DNA from: Tautonia plasticadhaerens
GTDB lineage: Bacteria; Planctomycetota; Planctomycetia; Isosphaerales; Isosphaeraceae
NCBI RefSeq assembly: GCF_007752535.1
Contig: NZ_CP036426.1
Location: 682,001-746,000, forward strand
Length of the DNA: 64,000 bases
Reading direction: 5' to 3'
Positions 37,241-46,243 of the stretch are shown here, in pieces (position 1 is the stretch's first letter; each line of letters begins with the position of its first letter). The notes under the pieces were generated by a model, which searched no databases, was not told where the DNA came from, and worked only from the letters and a program-made list of their open reading frames with translations. Position numbers and translations under genes: made by a program.

Positions 37241-37397
37241 CTGGATCCGTGGCCTCGGCCGGATTCCAATGCGTTTCCGACGAAACGGACGAGGCCCCGG
37301 GCGTCGAGGTCGACGGCCCGGGGCGGTGTCCTGCCGGGATCCGCGCGGTGAATCCCGGCCTGCGTCGACGATCCTCTCCCAAGCAGGAGGCCCCGAC

Positions 37398-38780
37398 GTG
37401 ACTCAAGGTCGATCAACGCGGCTCCGGCCGCCCGCCTTCATCCTCATCGCCCTGCTCGCCGCCCCGGTCGTCTCCCGGGCCGAGCCGACGATCCACCCGT
37501 CCCTCGCCGGGCGGTTCCGGCTCACCACCTTCGCCTCCGGCCTGAACTTCCCGTCGAGCATGCAGCAGCTCGCCGACGGGTCGCTGCTGGTCGGCACCAG
37601 CGACCCCGCCTCGGGGGGGAGCATCTACAACTCGACCGGCTCCCTGCTCCGATTCACCGACACGAATCGGGACGGAGTGGCCGACGGCCCCGGCCAAGTC
37701 GTCGCCACCGGCCTGACCGGCACCGTGACCTCGGTCCGACAGGCGGGCGAGCTGCTCTTCGTCACCAGCTCCCGGCCGGGCCAGGAGAAGATCACCGTGA
37801 TGCGGATGGGATCCTCACCCGGGGATTCCCTGACAGCGCTCGGCACCATCGACTTCGCCTTCCCGAGCAACACCCTGCACACCACCTACGCCCTGGCCGT
37901 CCGGGAGTCTTCGACCACGCCGGGCTCCTTCCAGCTCTTCTTCAACGTGGGTTCCCGGACCAACGCCGATCGGACCACCACGCCGGTCCCCGTCTCCGGC
38001 CTGATCGACGCCGACCTCAACGGCGACTCGATCTACCGGGTCACCGTCACCGATTCGGGCTCCGGGGCGCCGAGCTTCTCCGCCCCGGAGCAGATCGCCA
38101 CGGGCCTCCGCAACGCCGCCGGGATCGCCTTCGACCCCCTGACCGGCGACCTCTTCTTCCAGGACAACGGCATCGACGGCCTGAGCAACTCCAATGAGCC
38201 CCACAGCGCCGACGAGCTGAACCGGATCGCCGTCGGCGACATCGGCGGGGCCATCGAGGACTTCGGCTTCCCCGACGACTTCGTCCCCTACCGCACCGGG
38301 GGCCAGGGCGGCTCGGACGATTCGCTGCTCGTCGCCTTCCAGCCGATCCCCGACCCCTCGAACGGTCTGGAGGCCGAGGGGGCAAACGAGATCGCGTTCG
38401 CCCCCGACACCTTCCGCTCGATCCTCGGCCACGGCGTCTTCATCGGCTTCCACGGCCGGTTCAACGGCGCCCCCTCGGGGGTCGACGCCGAAAACCCGCT
38501 GGTCTTCTACGACCTCGCCAGCGACAGCTACATCCACTTCATCGAGGGGAACCAGGACGGCCTCGGCCACCTCGACGGCCTGCTCGCCACCGGCGACCGC
38601 CTCTACCTCTCCGACCTCTCGACCATCGGCCCGGTGACCTTCGGAGGGGCGGGGCAGGGGGCCATCTACGTCCTCACGGCGATCATCCCCGAGCCGTCCT
38701 CGGTCGCCCTCACCGCCCTGGGCCTGGCCGGGCTCTTCGGCCTCGCCGCCCGCAGGTCCAGGCGATCTCGGCTCGGCTGA
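37398..38780 (+). CDS. PEP-CTERM-anchored beta-propeller protein (sugar dehydrogenase-like)
   Basis: About 460 residues from GTG 37398, which has GCAGGAGG seven bases upstream. A signal peptide (FILIALLAAPVVSRAEP) precedes a beta-propeller of the glucose/sorbosone dehydrogenase type, with motifs FASGLNFPSSMQQLADGSLL, GLRNAAGIAFDPLTGDLFFQ and ANEIAFAPDTF. The C-terminus is a PEP-CTERM sorting signal: the PEP motif in IIPEPSSVALTALGLAG, a membrane segment, then RRSRRSRLG. Such proteins are sorted by exosortase to the surface or matrix. No exosortase gene is in the window. No PQQ ligands could be confirmed, so an oxidoreductase activity is not shown. Confidence 0.85.
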   Translation: MTQGRSTRLRPPAFILIALLAAPVVSRAEPTIHPSLAGRFRLTTFASGLNFPSSMQQLADGSLLVGTSDPASGGSIYNSTGSLLRFTDTNRDGVADGPGQVVATGLTGTVTSVRQAGELLFVTSSRPGQEKITVMRMGSSPGDSLTALGTIDFAFPSNTLHTTYALAVRESSTTPGSFQLFFNVGSRTNADRTTTPVPVSGLIDADLNGDSIYRVTVTDSGSGAPSFSAPEQIATGLRNAAGIAFDPLTGDLFFQDNGIDGLSNSNEPHSADELNRIAVGDIGGAIEDFGFPDDFVPYRTGGQGGSDDSLLVAFQPIPDPSNGLEAEGANEIAFAPDTFRSILGHGVFIGFHGRFNGAPSGVDAENPLVFYDLASDSYIHFIEGNQDGLGHLDGLLATGDRLYLSDLSTIGPVTFGGAGQGAIYVLTAIIPEPSSVALTALGLAGLFGLAARRSRRSRLG

Positions 38781-38807
38781 ATTCAGTCACCTCTCCGGTG
38801 CATTGAT

Positions 38808-38834
38808 CGACGGCCTCGGACCCCGAGGCCGTCG
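38808..38834. terminator. Bidirectional hairpin between convergent genes
   Basis: CGACGGCCTCGG and CCGAGGCCGTCG form a perfect 12-bp stem with a 3-base ACC loop. It lies in the 60 bases between the PEP-CTERM gene and the small gene on the other strand. Confidence 0.7.
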
Positions 38835-38840
38835 GTCGGT

Positions 38841-39386
38841 TCACCGATCGACGGGGGTGATCGGGGGTCCGTCCTGCCATTCGTATCGCCAGGAAACGGC
38901 CCCGTCCCGGATGTCCCGCACGGTCCGGGCGAATCCCTCGCGGACTCCCTCGTTCGGGAGGCTCCGACGATCGCCGAACCGGATGCGGTAGGCGGTCAAC
39001 TCCGCCGCGTCCTGGTCAAACCGCAGGTCCGTCTCGAAGGGCTCGGGCCACAATCGGCCGGCGGTGTTCGAGTGGGAGCCCCAGGTCATCGCGTCGAAGA
39101 CCCGCACCCGGCCCGGGGGGAGTCGGTACAGGTTCGCGGTGGAGAAGGTGGCCAGCCATCTCCCCTTCGAGTCCCAGTCGGGCTCGTCGCGGAGTCGATG
39201 CTCGACCTCGTTGCGGATCTTCATGCAGAGGACGGTGCTGGCCATGCAGGCGGCGTGAACGTCCTCCGCGTCGATGGCGAGACGCAGGAGCCGCATCGCG
39301 GCGGCGATCGTCTCCCGGGGGCCTGGCCTCGGATCGAGGCTCGACCTCATGATCCCCAACTGCTCCCACACGATGCGGCGCCCCAC
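38841..39386 (-). CDS. Small cytosolic protein coupled to the cyclase-like toxin; candidate immunity protein
   Basis: The 181-residue product starts with GTG at 39386, three bases after the stop of the ExoY-like gene, so translation is probably coupled. It has no signal peptide or membrane segment and no motif I recognise; the composition is mixed alpha/beta with several Trp and an early helical stretch (ETIAAAMRLLRLAIDAED). Size, position and cytosolic character are those expected of an immunity protein paired with a toxin, but this is inference from context. A downstream in-frame GTG or the ATG at codon 13 are alternative starts. Confidence 0.6.
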   Translation of the reverse strand: MGRRIVWEQLGIMRSSLDPRPGPRETIAAAMRLLRLAIDAEDVHAACMASTVLCMKIRNEVEHRLRDEPDWDSKGRWLATFSTANLYRLPPGRVRVFDAMTWGSHSNTAGRLWPEPFETDLRFDQDAAELTAYRIRFGDRRSLPNEGVREGFARTVRDIRDGAVSWRYEWQDGPPITPVDR

Positions 39387-39389
39387 GGG

Positions 39390-40610
39390 TCAGTACCGGC
39401 CGGTGATCGGCTGCCGGCCGAGTTCCTTGTAGAAGTCGGCCACGTCCTCGGCCGTGTCGAGGTTCCGGATCGAGCCGTCAGGGAGGAAGACCGTGCTGCC
39501 GCCGGCGTCGGAGAAGTCGGGCCTGGCCCCTCGGTAGCCGTCGTGGGCGCCGTGCATGACCCGGGGCTGGTCGAGCATGGCGTTGACCCGGTTGGCCACG
39601 TCCCGGACGGCCGGGCTGGACCAGTCGTCGAGGATCTGCCCCTCGGAGGCCGCCACCACGAGGTTCCGGCCGGGGGCCTGGGGGTCGATCACGCCGAGGA
39701 GGTCGTAGTCCCCCACCAGGGGTTTCTTCTGCATCGGGTGGATCACCTGACCCGGCTCCAGGGGCCAGTCGGGAGGGGTGTTGAAGTCCATCCGGGTGCC
39801 GTTCGCGTTGCGGGGGACGCCGTCGGCGTCGACTACGAAGTACCCGGCCTTCCTCGCCTCGGCGATCTCGTCCCCCTGCGCGGTCACGACGCCGGTCTTC
39901 TTGCTCGTCTTGATCTTGATCTGCATCGGCTTGGGGGGGAACCCCCGCTCGATCCATCGGGTTGACAGGGGGTTGGTGTTGCGGACGGCGATGATCCGGC
40001 CGGTCTCCTGCGCGACCCGCTGGAAGACCCGGGAGTGCGAGGCGGTCATCCCTCCCAGGTGCTTCGCGGCCGAGGCGGCCGCTGCCCTCGCCCTCGGCAT
40101 CCCCTTCTTCGCCCCTCTGAGCACCAGGGCCGCGAAGACCGCCACCCCGACCACCGCGATGAACCGGGCCAGGAGGCGGGCCGCCTGATCGAGGTCGGCC
40201 TCCGAGGTGGCCGAGGCGGTCAGCTCGATCGCGCCGACGAGATCCGAGGCGGCCGACCAGACCTGGACCCCGAGGAAGATCCCCCCGGCGATCAGCAGGA
40301 TCGCATCCACCACGAACCCGACGCCGAAATAATGTGACCCCGCCCAGACCGCCAGCACCCCGGCCATGATCGCCAGGCTCGCCGGCGTGATCATCGCCGC
40401 GAATTCGCCCCGGATCCCCTCCGGCAGCAGCGGGACCGTCCTCGTCAGCACCTCCTGGAATCGATCCTCGATGGCCATCCGATCGACCGGATCGATCCCC
40501 CTCGACGGCCCCGGCGTGGGCGTCGTCGAGCGGTTCAGCGTCCCCTCGTCGATCAGGCACATCCGGATCGGTTCCAGCCCGATCGGCCCCGGCGTCCGCT
40601 GGCTTCCCAT
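39390..40610 (-). CDS. ExoY/edema-factor-like nucleotidyl cyclase toxin candidate
   Basis: Numbering from ATG 40610 (406 residues). Residues about 75-170 hold hydrophobic helices (LAIMAGVLAVWAGSHYFGVG; FIAVVGVAVFAALVLRG) resembling a pre-toxin membrane region of polymorphic toxins. Residues 210-406 match class II cyclases. NPLSTRWIERGFPPK at 213-227 parallels ExoY's NPLATRLIEDGYPTK, with lysines at 227, 232 and 234 in the nucleotide-binding zone. VGDYDLLGV carries the metal-binding Asp301 and Asp303. RVMHGAHDGY carries the catalytic-type His353, followed by FLPDGSI. The domain is about 195 residues, much shorter than ExoY. An ATG at 40562 is another possible start. Family: secreted cyclases that need a host or cell cofactor. 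No secretion system is adjacent. Confidence 0.75.
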   Translation of the reverse strand: MGSQRTPGPIGLEPIRMCLIDEGTLNRSTTPTPGPSRGIDPVDRMAIEDRFQEVLTRTVPLLPEGIRGEFAAMITPASLAIMAGVLAVWAGSHYFGVGFVVDAILLIAGGIFLGVQVWSAASDLVGAIELTASATSEADLDQAARLLARFIAVVGVAVFAALVLRGAKKGMPRARAAAASAAKHLGGMTASHSRVFQRVAQETGRIIAVRNTNPLSTRWIERGFPPKPMQIKIKTSKKTGVVTAQGDEIAEARKAGYFVVDADGVPRNANGTRMDFNTPPDWPLEPGQVIHPMQKKPLVGDYDLLGVIDPQAPGRNLVVAASEGQILDDWSSPAVRDVANRVNAMLDQPRVMHGAHDGYRGARPDFSDAGGSTVFLPDGSIRNLDTAEDVADFYKELGRQPITGRY

Positions 40611-40668
40611 CTCCACCCCCGATCGATGCAGGGCCGACGACCTCCCCCCGAGGAGTCCCCCTCCCGGC

Positions 40669-41706
40669 TCATGGGGGCGGGGGGGAGTCGGCCAGGGCCT
40701 CGGCCAGCGCCGAGACCGCCCAGGAGGTCGCCGCCACCGAGATGAACGACGACGCGCCGTGCGGGTCGCCGTTGTCGAACGGGGTCTGGAACCCCCGGGC
40801 CCTCGTCTCGACGAACCAGGAGCCGTCCTCACACTGGGAGTCGACAAGGAAGCCCAGGCCGCGACAGTACCCCGGGTCGTCCGTCGGGAAGCCGGTCCGG
40901 GCCAGCAGCGTCAAGGCCTGGCCGGTCGCGTAGGCGTCGCTGGCCATCGCGTCGCCGTCGAGCTGCGCCCAGCCGCCGTCGGGCCGCTGGGCGTCGAGCA
41001 CGGCCGAGCGGGCCGACGCGATCGCCTCCTCGTCCGCGTCGAGCAACCAGAGTCCCCAGAGTTTGGCCGCGCGGTCTTCCTGGTCCGCGGGCTCGACCTC
41101 CAGGAGCCACGCCTTCGCCTTCTCCTCCGCCTCCTTCGAGAGCGATCGGTAGAGCAGGGGGGAGAACTCCCGGATCCCGTAGGCGGCGAGGGTCGTACAC
41201 ATCAGATCCGACCCCTCCAGCGGCGGCCTCCCGCTGTTGCTCTGCCAGCGTCCCGCGTCGTTCTGATTCTTCAGCAGGAAGCCGACCATCGCGTCGGAGA
41301 GGGCGTCGGGCGGCCGTCCCCCTTCGAGGAAGGTCCAGAGCCCGTAGCCGACGGTCATCGAGCTGCCCCCGATCCCGGCACCCTTCTCGAGCTGCTCCCG
41401 GTGGACGGTGAAGGAGTCGGCGGAGAAGCCGACGATCTCCGCCAGCAAATCCCGGTCGATCTCCGCCCCGGCGCGATCGGCCGCGGCCATCGCCATCGCC
41501 GGGAGCGTCTGGTGGTGGCAGGAGAAGCAATCCCGATGGTCCGGGTAGTTGTCGGCCGCCTTCTGCACCAGGGCCAGTCCCCGCCCCATTGCCTCCCGGA
41601 TCGCCTCCCCCGTCGGCCCGTCCTCCCCCCGGGCCGGGCCGCCGCCGACCAGGAGCATCGCACCCAGCGCCACCGGGGAGGCCCACCACCATCGACGCAT
41701 CATCAT
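40669..41706 (-). CDS. Exported alpha/alpha-toroid (squalene cyclase-like) protein with a haem motif
   Basis: The 345-residue product has a signal peptide (WWWASPVALGAMLLVGGGPARG). Repeats of the prenyltransferase/squalene cyclase QW type follow, for example RWQSNSGRPP, AQRPDGGWAQLDGD and SQCEDGSWFVETRARGFQTP. Near residue 62 a CFSCHHQTLPAMAM segment contains CxxCH, a c-type haem attachment motif. The DxDD catalytic motif of squalene-hopene cyclases is not evident, so cyclase activity is doubtful. GGAGG sits just upstream of three consecutive ATGs. It is upstream of the ExoY-like gene on the same strand, 58 bases apart, but its role there is unclear. Confidence 0.75.
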   Translation of the reverse strand: MMMRRWWWASPVALGAMLLVGGGPARGEDGPTGEAIREAMGRGLALVQKAADNYPDHRDCFSCHHQTLPAMAMAAADRAGAEIDRDLLAEIVGFSADSFTVHREQLEKGAGIGGSSMTVGYGLWTFLEGGRPPDALSDAMVGFLLKNQNDAGRWQSNSGRPPLEGSDLMCTTLAAYGIREFSPLLYRSLSKEAEEKAKAWLLEVEPADQEDRAAKLWGLWLLDADEEAIASARSAVLDAQRPDGGWAQLDGDAMASDAYATGQALTLLARTGFPTDDPGYCRGLGFLVDSQCEDGSWFVETRARGFQTPFDNGDPHGASSFISVAATSWAVSALAEALADSPPPP

Positions 41707-42002
41707 CCATCCTCCTCCGGGTGCTCTGGTCCCGATCTCGCGGCCGATCCGACGACTCCTCGACTCATTCTCTCCCCGTCCAATCGACCGGGCAAGGAAC
41801 GTTGGCAGGGATCGTCCCGAACCGCGACCCCGTCAAGATACCTCACCTCCGCTCCGTTCCTCTCTCCTCTTCTCCCTCTCCGCGACGCTGCGGCTCTGCG
41901 TGAGATCCGGAGCCCCCGCCCCGATTGAGCCCCATCCCCCCTGCTGGTATGGTGAACACTTCCCGCCGAGACGCGAGGTCCGCCCCCGTTGAGAGAGCCA
42001 TC

Positions 42003-42674
42003 ATGACACCGATCCGCCCCCCCATGGCCCCGGCCCTCGCGCTCACCGTCGTGCTCCTGGCCGGCCCGACTCTCCTCCGGGCCGACGACCAATCGACGGC
42101 GGTCGGCGTCCTCCCCGCCGACGCCCAGGGCCGCCCCCTCAACCTCGACTTCGAAACCGGCACCCTCGACGACTGGACCGCGGAGGGGGACGCCTTCCGG
42201 GACCAGCCGATCGAGGGGGACACCGTCTCCCCGCGCCGGGGAGACATGAAGAGCAACCACGCCGGCCGCTACTGGATCGGCACGTTCGAGCGCCTCGGCG
42301 ACGAGCCCGGCGGCACGCTCACCTCCGTACCGTTCCCGATCACCCACCCCTTCGCCAGTTTCCTCGTCGCCGGGGGGGCCGACCGGGGCACCCGGGTCGA
42401 GCTGGTCCTGGCGGACTCCGGCCGGGTCATCGCCGAGGCCAACGGCGAGAACACCGAGGACCTCGGCCGGGTCGTCGTGGACCTCTCCGAACACCGGGGC
42501 GAACGCCTCCGGATCCGCCTCGTCGACCAGGTTTCCGGCGGCTGGGGCCACCTCAACTTCGACGACTTCCGGCTCCACCCCGAGCGGCCCGACCTCCCCG
42601 CCCGTGACCCACTCCCCCCCCCGACGCCTACGCCCACGCCGGGCTCTCCCCCGAGGAGTCGGCCGCCGCGATGA
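42003..42674 (+). pseudogene. 5' part of a PVC-type cytochrome gene, split by a frameshift
   Basis: This 223-residue frame has a signal peptide (PALALTVVLLAGPTLLRADD). A beta-sandwich-like domain follows (LNLDFETGTLDDWTAEGDAF to SGGWGHLNFDDFRLHPERPD), of the type found at the N-terminus of large PVC-type haem-binding proteins. After PARDPLPPP the frame leaves the expected sequence and ends in a Pro/Ser/Arg tail. The next frame (-1) reads DAYAHAGLSPEESAAAMTVP across the junction, continuing the same protein. It therefore looks like the 5' half of one gene interrupted at the C9 tract. Translational slippage or a sequencing error are alternatives. Confidence 0.75.
42614..42622 (+). repeat. Run of nine cytosines at the frameshift
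   Basis: Nine consecutive C bases lie where the reading frames of the two halves of the cytochrome gene must join. One added C (or two fewer) would restore a single open frame with the domain order expected for this family. Homopolymers of this length are prone to replication slippage and to sequencing error. Confidence 0.8.
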
Positions 42675-45600
42675 CCGTCCCCGAGGGCTTCCGCGTCACC
42701 CTCGCCGCCGGGGAGCCCGACGTGGTCCGCCCCATCGCCATGACCCTCGACGACCGCGGCCGCGTCTGGATCCTCGAAAACCACACCTACCCCTTCAAGG
42801 CCCCCGAAGGGCAGGGCAAGGACCGCATCCTCATCTTCGAGGATGAGGACGGCGACGGCCGGTTCGACTCCCGCAAGGTCTTCACCGAAGGCCTGAACAT
42901 GGCCACCGGCCTCGAATACGGCTTCGGCGGCGTCTGGGTCGGCGCCGCCCCCGAGCTGCTGTTCATCCCGGATGAAGACGGCGACGACGTCCCCGACGGC
43001 GAGCCCGTCGTCCTGCTCGACGGCTGGGGACTGGAAGACACCCACGAGACGCTCAACAGCTTCACCTGGGGCCCCGACGGCTGGCTCTACGGCTGCCACG
43101 GCGTCTTCACGCATTCGAGGGTCGGCGCGCCGGGAACCCCCGATGAGGAGCGCATCCCCATCAACGGCGGCGTCTGGCGCTACCACCCGCAGCGGCACGA
43201 GTTCGAGGTCTTCGCCGAAGGGACCAGCAACCCCTGGGGCGTCGACTTCGACGAGTACGGCAACTGCTTCATCGAGGCCTGCGTCATCCCGCACCTCTAC
43301 CACATGGTCCAGGGGGGCCGCTACCAGCGCCAGGCCGGGCAGCACTTCAATCTCTACACCTATGACGACATCAAGACCATCGGCGACCACGTCCACTACC
43401 TCGGCAACAACCCCCACCGCGGCAACGACCGCTCCGACGCCGCCGGCGGCGGCCACGCCCACTCCGGCCTGATGATCTACCAGGGGGACGCCTGGCCCGA
43501 GGAGTACCGCGGCTCCCTCTTCATGAACAACATCCACGGCGCCCGGCTCAACCGAGACGTCCCCGAGCCCTCCGGTTCCGGCTTCATCGGCCGACACGCC
43601 CCGGACTTCCTCCTCGCCAACGACCGAGCCTCCCAGATCATCGCCCTCCGCCAGGGACCCGACGGCGACGCCTGGATGATCGACTGGTACGACCTCCAGC
43701 AGTGCCACGTCCCCGACGCCACCGTCCACGACAAGAGCAAGGGCCGCGTGTTCAAGGTTTCGTACGGGGACCCGAGGCCGGATGCCGTCGTCGACCTCAA
43801 ATCGCTCGATCAAAACGAACTGATTACCCTCGCGGCCGGCCTCCGACCCGTTGTCAGGACGGGGGCGCTCACCTACGAGCCCCAGAACGCATGGCACAAC
43901 CGGCATGCTCACCGAATTCTCCAGGAACGCGGGCTCGATGGCGAGGCCCGCGAGAAACTCGCGAAGCTTGCCTTCGATCCAATGGAATCGGGTGTGCCCA
44001 ACCTCGGCGGCCCGGCTGCCAGCCACATCCTGCCCGAGACCACCCGCCTCCGGCTTCTCTGGACCCTGCACGGGACCGGCGGACTGGAAGACGAGCACGT
44101 CAAACGGGGACTCGTCAGCGATGCCGCGAGCGTCCGCGCCTGGACGATCCGCCTGGCCATGGAAGACGGCGAAGCGTCCGACGAACACCTCGCCCACTTC
44201 GCCGGACTGGCGAAGTCCGATCCGTCCCCCGTCGTCCGGCTCGCCCTCGCCTCGGCATTGCAGCGGATGCCGGCCGACTCCTCCGCCAGCTGGGCCATCC
44301 TCGAAGCCCTCACCCAGCACGCCGAGGACGCCGACGACCACAACATCCCCCTGATGCTCTGGTACGCCCTGGAGCCGAAGGCCGCCGCCGAGCCGGGCCG
44401 GGCCCTCGCCCTGGCCTCGAAGTCGCCCATCCCCCGCCTGCTGGAGTTCACCGTCCGTCGGATCGGGGCCATCGGCACCGACGAGGCGATCGCCCTGCTG
44501 GTCGATGGATTGGGGTCGGCCGAGCCGTCCGAGGCCCAGGCGACGATCCTCGGCGGCGTCAACGAGGCCCTCAAGGGCCGTCGCCAGGTCGCCATGCCGG
44601 AACGATGGCCCGCCGTCTTCCGCTCGCTACTCAACGACGGAGACGAGGTCCTCCGCTCCCAGGCCACGGCGCTCGCCCTCACCTTCGGCGACGCCTCCGC
44701 CCGGGGCGCCCTCTTCGAGGCCCTGACCGACCCCTCGGCCGACCCCTCCTTGAGGCGAGACGCGTTGGAGGCCCTTCGCAAGTCGAGGGCCGAGGGCCTG
44801 CCGGGCCAGCTCCGCCACCTGCTCGGCGACCCCGAGGTCCGGGGCGCCGCCCTCCGGGCCCTGGCCGACTTCGACGACGTCGAGACGCCCGAATCCGTCC
44901 TCGAGATCTATCCGAAACTCTCGCTGGCCGAACGCCGGGACGCCCTCAACACCCTGGCCTCCCGCCCCTATTACGCGAAGGCCCTGCTCGACGCGGTGGG
45001 GCAGGGGGGCGTCCCCGCCTCCGACCTCTCGGCCGACATCGTCCGCCAGCTCCGCAACCTCGGCGACGAGGCGGTCGACGCCCGGATCGCCGAGGTCTGG
45101 GGCACCGTCCGCGACACCCCCGCCGACCGCGCCGCCCGGATCGCCGAGTTCAAGGCCATGCTCACCTCGGCCGCGGAGGTCGAGCCCGACCTCTCGCTCG
45201 GCCGGGCCATGTTCGTGAAGACCTGCGCCCAGTGCCACCAGCTCTTCGGCCAGGGCGGCGACGTCGGACCCGAGCTGACCGGCTCGAACCGGGCCGACCT
45301 CGACTACATCCTCTCCAACGTCCTCGACCCCTCGGCCCTCATCGGCAAGGACTACCAGGCCCACCTCGTCGCCACCGCCGACGGCCGGGTCCTCACCGGC
45401 ATCATCAAGGCCGAGGATCAGGACGCGATCACGCTCGTCACCGCCAACGAGACGGTCATCGTCCCGGCCGACGAGGTCGACGAGCGGGCACTGAGTGACC
45501 TGTCGATGATGCCCGACGACCTCTGGGCCAACCTCTCCGGGCACGAGGTCCGCTCCCTCGTCGCCTACCTCGCCAGCGCGTCCCAGGTGCCCGTCCTGCT

Positions 45601-46189
45601 CACCCGGGACACGGGCTTCATGCTCTTCAACGGCAAGGATCTGACCGGCTGGGTCGGCGACCCCGACCTGTGGGGCGTCGAGGACGGCGCGATCGTCGGC
45701 AGGACCGACGGATTGGATCACAACGAATTCCTCAAGAGTGAACTCGTCGCCGGGGACTTCCGCCTCACCCTCGACGTCAAGCTCACCCCGAACTCCGAGA
45801 ACAGCGGCATCCAGTTCCGCGGCGAGGCACTCCCCGACGGCGAGGTGAAGGGCTACCAGGCCGACATGGGCGCCGGCTGGTGGGGCAAGCTCTACGAGGA
45901 ACTCGGCCGGGGCCTGCTCTGGGACGAATCGGGGGAGGAACACATCAGGCCCGGCGAGTGGAACACGTATGAGATCGTCGCCCGGGGCTCGAAGATCGAG
46001 ACGTCCCTGAACGGGGAGAAATGCGTCGACCTCGACGACCCCGAGGGGGCCCGTCGCGGCATCTTCGCCCTGCAACTCCACTCCGGAGGGCCGATGGAGG
46101 TCCGTTTCCGCAACATCGCCCTCGAACCGCTCGACGACCCGACCCCGGCGCCGGCCACCCCCAACACCCGCTCGTCCGACGGTCGATGA
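42671..46189 (+). CDS. PVC-type cytochrome c with propeller, HEAT repeats and DUF1080-like domain (3' part of split gene)
   Basis: Reading from ATG 42671 gives 1172 residues. The frame continues upstream to 42608, and the true start is probably at 42003 before the frameshift. Domains in order: a membrane-bound dehydrogenase-type propeller at about 1-380 (MTVPEGFRVTLAAGEPDVVR), HEAT-like repeats at about 400-830, a cytochrome c with CAQCH at about 855, then a DUF1080 (LamG-like) tail at about 985-1160 (FNGKDLTGW). The family is typical of planctomycetes, exported and probably linked to carbohydrate oxidation. As it stands this half has no signal peptide, so haem attachment would fail unless the frames are joined. 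Its start overlaps the stop of the 5' half as ATGA. Confidence 0.85.
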   Translation: MTVPEGFRVTLAAGEPDVVRPIAMTLDDRGRVWILENHTYPFKAPEGQGKDRILIFEDEDGDGRFDSRKVFTEGLNMATGLEYGFGGVWVGAAPELLFIPDEDGDDVPDGEPVVLLDGWGLEDTHETLNSFTWGPDGWLYGCHGVFTHSRVGAPGTPDEERIPINGGVWRYHPQRHEFEVFAEGTSNPWGVDFDEYGNCFIEACVIPHLYHMVQGGRYQRQAGQHFNLYTYDDIKTIGDHVHYLGNNPHRGNDRSDAAGGGHAHSGLMIYQGDAWPEEYRGSLFMNNIHGARLNRDVPEPSGSGFIGRHAPDFLLANDRASQIIALRQGPDGDAWMIDWYDLQQCHVPDATVHDKSKGRVFKVSYGDPRPDAVVDLKSLDQNELITLAAGLRPVVRTGALTYEPQNAWHNRHAHRILQERGLDGEAREKLAKLAFDPMESGVPNLGGPAASHILPETTRLRLLWTLHGTGGLEDEHVKRGLVSDAASVRAWTIRLAMEDGEASDEHLAHFAGLAKSDPSPVVRLALASALQRMPADSSASWAILEALTQHAEDADDHNIPLMLWYALEPKAAAEPGRALALASKSPIPRLLEFTVRRIGAIGTDEAIALLVDGLGSAEPSEAQATILGGVNEALKGRRQVAMPERWPAVFRSLLNDGDEVLRSQATALALTFGDASARGALFEALTDPSADPSLRRDALEALRKSRAEGLPGQLRHLLGDPEVRGAALRALADFDDVETPESVLEIYPKLSLAERRDALNTLASRPYYAKALLDAVGQGGVPASDLSADIVRQLRNLGDEAVDARIAEVWGTVRDTPADRAARIAEFKAMLTSAAEVEPDLSLGRAMFVKTCAQCHQLFGQGGDVGPELTGSNRADLDYILSNVLDPSALIGKDYQAHLVATADGRVLTGIIKAEDQDAITLVTANETVIVPADEVDERALSDLSMMPDDLWANLSGHEVRSLVAYLASASQVPVLLTRDTGFMLFNGKDLTGWVGDPDLWGVEDGAIVGRTDGLDHNEFLKSELVAGDFRLTLDVKLTPNSENSGIQFRGEALPDGEVKGYQADMGAGWWGKLYEELGRGLLWDESGEEHIRPGEWNTYEIVARGSKIETSLNGEKCVDLDDPEGARRGIFALQLHSGGPMEVRFRNIALEPLDDPTPAPATPNTRSSDGR

Positions 46190-46243
46190 ACGACCGAGCG
46201 AACCCGGCCTCTCGACATCTCCCCCCTCGGAGCCACCCCGCCG

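Noticed and set aside
37293..37327. GC-rich inverted repeat between the multihaem cytochrome and the PEP-CTERM gene
   Set aside because: It could be a leader hairpin, but the strong terminator at 37210 already explains the gap, and the pairing has a bulge; not distinctive in such GC-rich sequence.
41707..42002. 296-base gap between the toroid protein and split cytochrome genes
   Set aside because: Divergent intergenic region with no hairpin, repeat or conserved motif that I could support as a feature.
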